Shown here piece by piece: positions 16,994-23,803 of a stretch of 50,605 bases of DNA. The stretch's first letter is position 1; each line of letters begins with the position of its first letter. The notes beneath the pieces are model-generated. The model was not told where the DNA came from. It was given only the letters and a program-made list of their open reading frames with translations, and searched no databases. The position numbers were made by a program, and so were the translations under genes. The stretch covers positions 1 through 50,605 of the forward strand of contig NZ_AOMD01000013.1 of the NCBI RefSeq assembly GCF_000336915.1, read 5' to 3'. This DNA is from Halococcus saccharolyticus DSM 5350 (GTDB lineage Archaea > Halobacteriota > Halobacteria > Halobacteriales > Halococcaceae).

Positions 16994-17704
16994 ATGACCG
17001 AGCCCGGACCGCGCCGCGAGCTCGCCGGAAAGATCGCGGGCGACGTGGTGTTGAGCGACGACCCCGGGGCGACGATCCGCAAGTGGCGGACGGATTTCGA
17101 CGTCTCTCAGACCGCGCTTGCCGACCAGCTCGACGTCTCGGCGTCGGTGGTCTCCGACTACGAGAGCGGCCGGCGGCAGAGTCCGGGCATCAACATCGTC
17201 CGTCGGCTCATCGAGGCGCTGCTCGACATCGACGAGGCCCGCGGTGGCGAGCACCTCCGCCAGTACGCCCGCGTGCTCTCGGCGGGGTTCGAGGGCGACA
17301 TCGTGCGCGATCTCCGGGAGTACCCCACCGCGGTCGGGCTCGATCGGTTCTACCGCACGATCGACGCGACCGAGGTGGTGGCGGGCACCCACGACACCGT
17401 CGCGGGCCACACCGTCATCGACTCGATCGAGGCGATCACCCGACTCTCCTCCGAGGAGTTCTACCGTCTCTACGGCCAGAGCACGAATCGCGCGCTGGTG
17501 TTCACCGGCGTCACGCGGGGCGAGTCGCCGCTGGTCGCGCTCCGGGTCGTGACTCCGACCCCGAACGCGGTCGTCCTCCACGGACTTGAGAGGGAGGACC
17601 TCTGGGAACACGCCCCCGCGCTCGCCCGTGCCGACGGGTTCTCGCTCGCGGTGTGTGACGGCGATCTCGACGGCATGCTCGATACGCTCGCGGAGTTTCC
17701 GTAG
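16994..17704 (+). CDS. XRE-type HTH transcriptional regulator (archaeal, COG1709-like)
   Basis: A 236-aa protein. An XRE-type helix-turn-helix occupies about residues 28-75, with recognition-helix region ASVVSDYESGRRQSPGINIV. The long C-terminal domain (VGLDRFYRTIDATEVVAGTH to the end) is of the type found in archaeal COG1709 predicted regulators and may bind a ligand. I took ATG 16994 rather than a GTG nine bases upstream, because a TATA box lies 26 nt before it. It is divergent from the OPT/PqqD pair and could regulate them; that is inference. Confidence 0.78.
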   Translation: MTEPGPRRELAGKIAGDVVLSDDPGATIRKWRTDFDVSQTALADQLDVSASVVSDYESGRRQSPGINIVRRLIEALLDIDEARGGEHLRQYARVLSAGFEGDIVRDLREYPTAVGLDRFYRTIDATEVVAGTHDTVAGHTVIDSIEAITRLSSEEFYRLYGQSTNRALVFTGVTRGESPLVALRVVTPTPNAVVLHGLEREDLWEHAPALARADGFSLAVCDGDLDGMLDTLAEFP

Positions 17705-17857
17705 CTATCGGGAGAGCGGTGGAGGTCTTCGGTGTTCACACATCGCGGTTTGGCGATTTGTTGGCGTCGGCGTGCAATATCTACGTGCGTACTTTGTACT
17801 TATGAATCTGGCAGGTCTAATTTTCTGCCACATTCGGTGGGAGGGCAGGACTGTCAG

Positions 17858-18334
17858 TTAAACCCAATCCGAGAGATCGATAACCTGCTGAGTCGGTGGT
17901 GAGCCGATGACGAGTTTCCGCTCGCCAAGGTCCTCAGTAACGACCGCCCCTGCTGAAACTACGGTATCCCTACCGATTTCGACACCAGGGACAACAACCG
18001 CTCCAGCACCGACAAACGCTCCAGTGCGTAAAATCACACGAGCAAACACATCGTTGTGGAGCTCCATCCCCGATTCATCGAGATTATGTGTGACTCCGAC
18101 GATGCTGCTGTTCGGACCAATCTGGACTTCATCCCCGATTTCAACGTTCTCGATGTAATTTCCTGCATTGATGACGACATCATCGCCAATCCGGCACTTT
18201 TTGACGGATGACCGTTCATAAATCTCGCAATCATCGCCGATCGTCGAATCGTGAACGGTAACGAACTCACGAACCATCGACTGACCGACGTTAGAGTCTA
18301 TGATCTTCGCCGAATCGTCAATTTCATCACTCAT
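17858..18334 (-). CDS. Acyltransferase with left-handed beta-helix (hexapeptide repeats)
   Basis: A 158-aa protein made almost entirely of hexapeptide repeats: DSAKIIDSNVGQ, DSTIGDDCEI, CRIGDDVVI, VEIGDEVQIG, then TGAFVGAGAVVVPGVEIG and TVVSAGAVVTEDL, ending IGSPPTQ. This is the WbbJ/LacA-like fold of sugar or antigen O-acetyltransferases, acting as a trimer. A catalytic histidine is probable in GVTHNLD. The gene is visibly less GC-rich than its neighbours (for example AAATCTCGC, ATTTCATC stretches), hinting at transfer. Acceptor substrate unknown. Confidence 0.82.
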   Translation of the reverse strand: MSDEIDDSAKIIDSNVGQSMVREFVTVHDSTIGDDCEIYERSSVKKCRIGDDVVINAGNYIENVEIGDEVQIGPNSSIVGVTHNLDESGMELHNDVFARVILRTGAFVGAGAVVVPGVEIGRDTVVSAGAVVTEDLGERKLVIGSPPTQQVIDLSDWV

Positions 18335-18508
18335 ACAACAGTCTCAATGTAACTGTACTTCAATCAATGCGTTTTCAAATCATTCAGATAGTCGCTCTTT
18401 TCGAGATAATGGTGTTTTTTGAGGGTAAGACCAAGGAAATACGATTGTGGATACGCTCTCTATCCAGCACGCCACTCCTGCCAGAAATTCGGAAGTTCGT
18501 ACAAACCC

Positions 18509-18535
18509 TGCTGAATAGAGGGCGCGTATCTTGCA
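18509..18535 (+). repeat. Short conserved motif, copy 1: TGCTGAATA-N10-ATCTTGCA
   Basis: The sequence TGCTGAATA, ten variable bases, then ATCTTGCA occurs here and again at 20837-20863 in the same orientation. Seventeen fixed positions are identical. This copy lies in a 290-nt AT-richer gap without a gene, between the acyltransferase and the membrane protein. It could be a remnant of an insertion-sequence end or a regulatory element. Confidence 0.45.
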
Positions 18536-18624
18536 TCAACCCTCTTGCTATTACTGACAGAGGGGGTTCGATAGCCAAAACAACAGAGATATTATCTGAA
18601 GGAGAGAACCGCCCGTCACTCGAT

Positions 18625-19116
18625 ATGACAAGTCGGTCATGGTACTTCCCCATCCTCTACGTGATAAGCTACCTCTACTACCTCATTGGAACGTTAGTCA
18701 TCCCCTCGCTCCAGATGCCGGTGATATTGGTAACGAAAGTGCTTGCCGCCATCACCGGTTTCATCCTCTTGTTTTCCTTCCCACTGCTCGCTATCTTTCT
18801 GTATCGAGACGCGAAAGCGATAAAGACCGCTGATCGAGAGTGGGAACCAAAGCCAATTCACTACGGAATTCTCGGCCTCGCCCCGATTCTGGCGATGATT
18901 CCTGCCATCACCTTCTCGAACATCCCACAGGTCGCCACCACTGATTTCTATGCAGTAGCCGTTCCAGCGACGACCATGCCAGTGAACACGCAGGGCATCA
19001 TAGCGTTTTGCCTCACGCTGGTTCCCTTGGCTGTCTGTATGTGGTATCTTTACCGACGCTGGCAACGAGTAGGACTTACGTCGGCTCTTGCACCCACCGT
19101 CGAGTTACAACCGTAA
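18625..19116 (+). CDS. Hypothetical membrane protein
   Basis: A 163-aa protein with four predicted membrane helices: ILYVISYLYYLIGTLVI, VILVTKVLAAITGFILLFSF running into LLAIFLY, IHYGILGLAPILAMIPAI, and IIAFCLTLVPLAVCMWYLY. It ends in a short hydrophilic tail. I start at ATG 18625; the frame is open further upstream to 18367, but that part reads like non-coding DNA and contains a repeat motif. I do not recognise the family. G+C is lower than the window average. Convergent with the DUF389 gene across a 215-nt gap with no further feature. Confidence 0.6.
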   Translation: MTSRSWYFPILYVISYLYYLIGTLVIPSLQMPVILVTKVLAAITGFILLFSFPLLAIFLYRDAKAIKTADREWEPKPIHYGILGLAPILAMIPAITFSNIPQVATTDFYAVAVPATTMPVNTQGIIAFCLTLVPLAVCMWYLYRRWQRVGLTSALAPTVELQP

Positions 19117-19331
19117 GGACCGCCGAACACCTACGAGAGCTTTAGCTCATGTCATATAAATTTGATAATCTCATGGTGAGAGATAGCGACAGAGACCGGA
19201 TGCGAGATAGATCCTCTAAGTCTTGTACGGCGATTCTAACAGAACTTTGACAAATAAGATACGACTATGCGAGATACTGGAGAGCACTGCCTCATCGACC
19301 ACGATTGCCAGGCTGTTCGCAGCAAATGAGT

Positions 19332-20627
19332 TTAATCGGAGACCTGCTCGTCAAGGAATACAATGCGAACGGTAAGGTTTTCGGCACCCGTTGCCTCGCT
19401 CAATCGGTCATCCAACTGCTGTGCGAGATCGGGTGGGACTGTCGCACCCTCCTCGACACCGACGAGAATCTCCATTTCGTAGTTCTCGTTCGTGACGTAC
19501 CGCACAAAGTCGAATTCGGTGGTCGTCCCCTCGAAATTCAACCCTTCGTACCCCGGTTCATCGAGCATCGCCTGTGCTTCGTTCTGGAGTTCGAGGTCCA
19601 CGTTACTGGTGAGGAACTCGCCGACGGTGACTGCGCCGAGGACGGCCGAGAGGAGTAGCATACCAGCGATGATGCCGCCCAGTCGTTTGAGAACGTTGCG
19701 GCGAATTGACTGTTGATCGTACGTAGGATCCTCGACAGGCCGATAGCCAGCGAGGTAGAACAGCACGAGGGCAGAGAGGTTGATGGCGAGCAGGTTGACC
19801 AAGACGAGTGTCCCGGCTGCGATGGCGACCGTTTCGTATCCCCAGGCAAGGCCGAGGCCCGCTGTCGCGGCGGGCGGGATGAGCGCAACGGCGATGGCGA
19901 CACCGACGAGAGCAGATCCAGCGTTGCGCATCACGCTGATCGCACCGGCGATGCCAGAGCCGAGCGCGAGGAACAACGAGAGGAACGTTGGACTGGTTCG
20001 CTCGGCGACCTGCGGGATGGTTCGGATATCGAGTTCTGGCGGGAGCAAGAACGTATCCTTGAGCAGCCAGCCCATGACGGCACCGACGGCGACGGCCAGT
20101 GCCAACCCGAATATCTGGAACGCCACGCCTCGGGAGACCAGTCGTTCGTCACCAAGAACGGTCCCGACACTTGCAGTGATAGCTGGTCCCATGAGTGGTG
20201 CGACCACCATCGCTCCGATGATAGTTGCCGCTGAGTCTTGGAGGAGGCCTGCGGTGGCGATAATGGTACTCAGTACGAGGAAGGCTATATAGGTCGACCG
20301 GGCGGGCGCGAGATCCTCAGCCCGAGCGACCAGCTCCTCACGCGAGATACGGAGGCCATCGTAGCGCTTTTGCAGTTTCGTGAGACGTTCGGAGACGACG
20401 GTTTCGGTTGCCAAGACGATGGTGTAGGCGTCCTCACGGATACCTACGGTTTCGAGTTTCTCTAAGACTGGTTCGACACCACTCTCGGGGATAGGAAACG
20501 AGAGGAGCGCTTCGAAGTCGCCGCGTCCGGTCTCCTCCCAGACAGCGTAGTCAATGCCTTCCTCGTCAAGGGCAGTAAGCACCGACTCTCGAGTTCCGTT
20601 CGGTATCAGGACTTGAACAAGCCTCAT
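19332..20627 (-). CDS. DUF389 / TIGR00341 family membrane protein
   Basis: A 431-aa protein. The N-terminal ~85 residues are a soluble ACT-like domain (MRLVQVLIPNGTRESVLTAL). The middle is a DUF389 membrane domain with about six helices. It includes AATIIGAMVVAPLMGPAI, SGIAGAISVMRNAGSALVG and VAIALIPPAATAGLG-like segments, all typical of the family. The C-terminal ~90 residues are soluble and acidic. Function is unknown. The start ATG 20627 is supported by A/T-rich blocks at about -28 and -40. Confidence 0.85.
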   Translation of the reverse strand: MRLVQVLIPNGTRESVLTALDEEGIDYAVWEETGRGDFEALLSFPIPESGVEPVLEKLETVGIREDAYTIVLATETVVSERLTKLQKRYDGLRISREELVARAEDLAPARSTYIAFLVLSTIIATAGLLQDSAATIIGAMVVAPLMGPAITASVGTVLGDERLVSRGVAFQIFGLALAVAVGAVMGWLLKDTFLLPPELDIRTIPQVAERTSPTFLSLFLALGSGIAGAISVMRNAGSALVGVAIAVALIPPAATAGLGLAWGYETVAIAAGTLVLVNLLAINLSALVLFYLAGYRPVEDPTYDQQSIRRNVLKRLGGIIAGMLLLSAVLGAVTVGEFLTSNVDLELQNEAQAMLDEPGYEGLNFEGTTTEFDFVRYVTNENYEMEILVGVEEGATVPPDLAQQLDDRLSEATGAENLTVRIVFLDEQVSD

Positions 20628-20650
20628 GACCGACGTACTCTTCCCGAGAA

Positions 20651-20672
20651 CTTATCTATTTCTTTAAATTTA
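20651..20672 (-). promoter_or_regulatory. Promoter region of the DUF389 gene
   Basis: Two A/T-rich blocks read toward the gene on the minus strand: TAAATTTAAA at 20663-20672 and AAATAGATAA at 20651-20660. The second is at leaderless TATA spacing (about 28 nt before ATG 20627); the first would give a short leader. Confidence 0.4.
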
Positions 20673-20741
20673 TAGGACGGAAGCTCCGGCTTCGATGGTT
20701 CCACGCGCTTAAGGCAGCCAAATCGGACGACTTCGATATCT

Positions 20742-20859
20742 AGATTGAGAGGGAGCCGACGGCCAGGTAGTGGGGCCGCCAAGTCGGCTCGTCATCCAAA
20801 TGGGAACCACTTAATGCATGTTCATTGTTAGTTTTTTGCTGAATACACCCTCTCAATCT
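20742..20859. repeat. 118-bp inverted-repeat element with nested hairpin
   Basis: Perfect 12-bp ends AGATTGAGAGGG (20742-20753) and CCCTCTCAATCT (20848-20859). Inside is an 8-bp stem GAGCCGAC/GTCGGCTC (20753-20760 / 20783-20790). The right end is embedded in the TGCTGAATA-N10-ATCTTGCA motif. It is small enough to be a MITE remnant or a structured regulatory element. Confidence 0.5.
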
Positions 20860-20863
20860 TGCA
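20837..20863 (+). repeat. Short conserved motif, copy 2: TGCTGAATA-N10-ATCTTGCA
   Basis: Second copy of the motif seen at 18509-18535, with the same spacing and orientation but a different ten-base middle. It overlaps the right arm of the 118-bp inverted-repeat element. Confidence 0.45.
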
Positions 20864-20998
20864 CGTCGCTTCTGATGGCCGTCGGAGGATACACGAGATA
20901 GAGTACGGGTTCTATCGTACTCTCTGTAGCGATCCCGGCGACGGTCGTGGACAGTTCGCCCATCTATTTCCGTGATCGGTGGGAACGAACGACGATCG

Positions 20999-21556
20999 AT
21001 GTCCACCGAGAAAGCGAAGATGCTGAACGGGGAACCCTACGACGCGAGCGACCCCGAACTCGTGGCCGAACGGGAACGCGCGCGAGAACTCACCAGGCAG
21101 TACAACGTGACCGACGAGACAGCCCACGAACGGCGAGACGAACTCCTCGACGAACTCCTCGGCTCGACGGACAAGAATTGCCACGTCGAACCACCTTTCC
21201 GGTGTGATTATGGCTACAACATCCACGTCGGCAAGAACTTCTACGCGAACGTCGACTGTGTGGTGCTCGACGTCTGCCGGGTCGAGATCGGCTGCAACTG
21301 CCTCATCGGGCCGGGCGTCCACATCTACACCGCGACCCACCCGATCGACGCGACCGAGCGAGCCGAGGGACTGGAGTCCGGCGAGTCGGTCACGATCGGT
21401 GACGACGCTTGGATCGGTGGGCGGGCAGTGATCGATCCCGGTGTCACGGTCGGCGACGGTGCGGTGGTCGGTTCCGGTGCGGTCGTCACCCAGGACGTTC
21501 CCGAAAACGTCGTGGTCAAAGGCAACCCGGCAGCAGTCGTGAAAGAGCTCGACTGA
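20999..21556 (+). CDS. Maltose/galactoside O-acetyltransferase family protein
   Basis: A 185-aa Maa/LacA/NodL-type acetyltransferase. The N-terminal Mac domain (EKAKMLNGEPYDASDPELV) is followed by a left-handed beta helix with NIHVGKNFYANVDCVVLD, IGCNCLIGPGVHIYTATHP (catalytic His in TATHP), DDAWIGGRAVIDPGV and GAGSGAVV-like repeats, ending VVKGNPAAVVKEL. It uses acetyl-CoA to acetylate a sugar hydroxyl. I start at ATG 20999 (MSTEKAKML) because this is the family start. The second hexapeptide transferase in this region, but of a different subfamily from the one at 17858. Confidence 0.9.
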   Translation: MSTEKAKMLNGEPYDASDPELVAERERARELTRQYNVTDETAHERRDELLDELLGSTDKNCHVEPPFRCDYGYNIHVGKNFYANVDCVVLDVCRVEIGCNCLIGPGVHIYTATHPIDATERAEGLESGESVTIGDDAWIGGRAVIDPGVTVGDGAVVGSGAVVTQDVPENVVVKGNPAAVVKELD

Positions 21557-21598
21557 ATCTACGGCAGTTCGACGGCCGGTCGGCGCGAGACGGGATCG

Positions 21599-22933
21599 CT
21601 ATTCGACGTATCGGTAGGTCCGCTCGTTCATCGGCCCTTGGCCGTCGCGGACGAACTCGCCGCTTGGTGTCGTGAGCGCGTCGTACGTACTCTCTTTCGC
21701 GTGGTTGTGGACATCGTGGATCTCCTCGTATTCCTCGAAAGAGATGTCGCGCCGGTCGTCGAGCTGGTCTTCGATCGAGAGCGCGGCGAGCTCTGTCTCC
21801 CACTCTTCCTGGACGGTTTCGGTGTGGATCTCGGCCTGCGCGCCGCTGCCGTACGATCCCACCAGGAGGCGTTCGCCCGTGGCGTCGAGTCCGTCCTCAC
21901 GGGCGCGTCGGAGCGCGCTCACGCGGGCGACGTGAACCGAGCCGGTGTACCAGTTGCCGACGTGGCGCGCGATGTCGAGCGTCGGCTCGATGGCGCGATC
22001 GTACCACTCACCGTACTGATCGGTCTCCTTGAGCGCGTCCATGTACTCGCGGACGGCGTCGCGATAGCCCGACTCGTCGTCGAACTCGTCGGGAAGGGGC
22101 TGTCGGCCGATCGCGGGTTCGAGGTCGTCCTCGATCGCGGTGCCGCGGGTCATGTGGCGGTAGCCGAGCAGCGCGGCCTTCCGGACCATCCCCGGGAACG
22201 GGGTGTGGAAGGGGACGTACCGGAAGTCCTCTGAATGGACCCGGCCCGCGACCGACTCGTAGTCCTCCAAAGCCTCGCGCATCCGCGCGAGGTAAACCTG
22301 CACCGAGCGCTTGCCGTCCACACTGGGGAACTGCTGGTTCGGCTTGAGGAAGTCGGTCTCGTCGGCGCTGCCGAACCCCTGCTCCTGACTGAGCGCCACG
22401 AGATCCGGGTTCTCGTCGATCAGCATCGCGATCGCGCCAGCTCCCTGGGTCGCCTCGCCGGCGTCGCCACGAGCGTAGAGCGCGGTGTCGGTGGCGATCA
22501 CCAGCGCCGCCCGACCCCGATTCCGGCCGGCGCGGATCCAGTTGTACGCGTCGTCGAGGCTCTGGGTGCCCGAGATACAGGCAAACTTCCGCTCGCCCTT
22601 GTTTGCGTGGTGGAAATCTCCATCGAACACCTTTTCGAGACAGCCCGCGACGTACGTCGAGACGGGTTTGGAGTTGTCGAACGCGCTCTCCGTCGCGACG
22701 TCGATCCGGCCGATGTCTGCGGGTTCGAGTCCCTTGCGCTCCATCAATCGATGGGCGGCGTTCGCGCCCATCGTGACGATATCCTCGTGGACGTCGGGGA
22801 ACGAACTCGCGTGGAGCCCGAGGCCTTTGGTGTACTTTCCGGGGTCTTCGTCCATCGCTGGCGCGAACGTCTCCGCGAGGTCGAGTCGGAGCTTGCCCGC
22901 GTGGATCTCTACGGCGTCGATACCGACGGTCAT
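21599..22933 (-). CDS. mvaS: Hydroxymethylglutaryl-CoA synthase
   Basis: A 444-aa thiolase-fold enzyme condensing acetyl-CoA and acetoacetyl-CoA to HMG-CoA, the entry to the mevalonate pathway for archaeal lipids. Catalytic residues are visible: Glu82 in TESAFDNSK, Cys119 in KFACISGTQS and His243 in PFHTPFPG. The opening MTVGIDAVEIHAGKL is typical. A promoter-like CCATATAG on the minus strand lies ~27 nt upstream of ATG 22933. Essential housekeeping gene; length matches haloarchaeal orthologues. Confidence 0.95.
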   Translation of the reverse strand: MTVGIDAVEIHAGKLRLDLAETFAPAMDEDPGKYTKGLGLHASSFPDVHEDIVTMGANAAHRLMERKGLEPADIGRIDVATESAFDNSKPVSTYVAGCLEKVFDGDFHHANKGERKFACISGTQSLDDAYNWIRAGRNRGRAALVIATDTALYARGDAGEATQGAGAIAMLIDENPDLVALSQEQGFGSADETDFLKPNQQFPSVDGKRSVQVYLARMREALEDYESVAGRVHSEDFRYVPFHTPFPGMVRKAALLGYRHMTRGTAIEDDLEPAIGRQPLPDEFDDESGYRDAVREYMDALKETDQYGEWYDRAIEPTLDIARHVGNWYTGSVHVARVSALRRAREDGLDATGERLLVGSYGSGAQAEIHTETVQEEWETELAALSIEDQLDDRRDISFEEYEEIHDVHNHAKESTYDALTTPSGEFVRDGQGPMNERTYRYVE

Positions 22934-23026
22934 GTCCTCCGACTGTGAGGGGTGACTATATGGATTTGTCGACTCTGTTATCGACGACCGTCGATATCTC
23001 CAAGTGCTGAGAACGGCCGACGAGGA

Positions 23027-23803
23027 TTATCGATCCGCACCGTCCTCGAGATGCATGTCGAGCCAGACATCGAGCATGCTCACGAGCACTGCGGCGAAGC
23101 CGGTTTCGGCGCTCCAGATCGCGGCCTCATGATCTTCGAGATCCCGACCACCGTGGACGCTGAGCAAGAGCGTATCCGCGTCCACGACGAGAACACGCCC
23201 GCTGCGCTGGTCCTCGGGGGCGTCGGGTGCTGCACGCACCACCACGTCCCCGGTGTCGGCGATTCGGTCGCGCACGGTTTGGTTCGCGCTCAGTACCGTC
23301 ACGTCGACGCCGCGATCGGCTGCCGCGAGGAGAGCGTCGAGAACGCCGTTGTCGAGCATCGAGGGGGCACGGATGCCGTGCACCACGCGGTCGTCGGCCC
23401 CCGCGACGAGCTGTTTCACTCGATCGGCGATGGTGTCCCGACCGCGCACCGTCCAGATGTCTTCCTGGGTTTCGGCCTCGGCGGTGCGTTCGTTCCGGGC
23501 GGTCTCGATGTACTCGAACGCCCGCTCCTCCTCGCGTTCGAGGCGCTCCCTGAGCCGAGTGCGTGCCTCCTCGATCCCGACCGCGCGGTACTGGATCGGG
23601 TTCGACTGCTGGATGTCGATGAGACCGCGTTCGGCGAGGTCCTCGGCCGCCCCGTAGACCTGCGAGCGCGGCACCTCGGTGAGCTGGGCGACGTCGCGGA
23701 CGGTTCCAGAGTCGACCCGCTGGAGTGCGATGAACACCTGAGCCTCGTAGCTCGACAGGCCGAGGCGTTGAAGCGCCGCAACCGCGTCGTCGTGGTCGGT
23801 CAC
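23027..23803 (-). CDS. TrmB family transcriptional regulator
   Basis: A 258-aa protein from GTG 23803. The N-terminal winged helix (AVAALQRLGLSSYEAQVFIAL, then VRDVAQLTEVPRSQVYGAAEDLAERGLI) is the TrmB DNA-binding domain. A basic/acidic coiled coil (about 80-110) leads to a C-terminal domain with WTVRGRDTIADRV and DRGVDVTVLSANQTV, resembling the PLD-like dimerisation domain of this family. It overlaps the RND transporter stop by 4 nt and probably regulates the transporter operon. Effector unknown. Confidence 0.88.
   Translation of the reverse strand: MTDHDDAVAALQRLGLSSYEAQVFIALQRVDSGTVRDVAQLTEVPRSQVYGAAEDLAERGLIDIQQSNPIQYRAVGIEEARTRLRERLEREEERAFEYIETARNERTAEAETQEDIWTVRGRDTIADRVKQLVAGADDRVVHGIRAPSMLDNGVLDALLAAADRGVDVTVLSANQTVRDRIADTGDVVVRAAPDAPEDQRSGRVLVVDADTLLLSVHGGRDLEDHEAAIWSAETGFAAVLVSMLDVWLDMHLEDGADR

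Larger units (their letters stand above)
20628..20998. other. 371-nt divergent intergenic region
   Basis: Between the DUF389 gene (minus) and the maltose acetyltransferase gene (plus). It holds the DUF389 promoter region, a 118-bp inverted-repeat element at 20742-20859 and the second copy of the TGCTGAATA-N10-ATCTTGCA motif. I see no RNA gene or credible ORF in it. Confidence 0.5.

Noticed and set aside
18367-18624. N-terminal extension of the membrane protein at 18625
   Set aside because: It overlaps the TGCTGAATA-N10-ATCTTGCA motif and has no convincing protein character; ATG 18625 leads straight into the first helix.
19117-19331. tRNA or small RNA in the gap between the membrane protein and DUF389 genes
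   Set aside because: No cloverleaf, CCA end or conserved T-loop could be traced; the gap lies between convergent genes.
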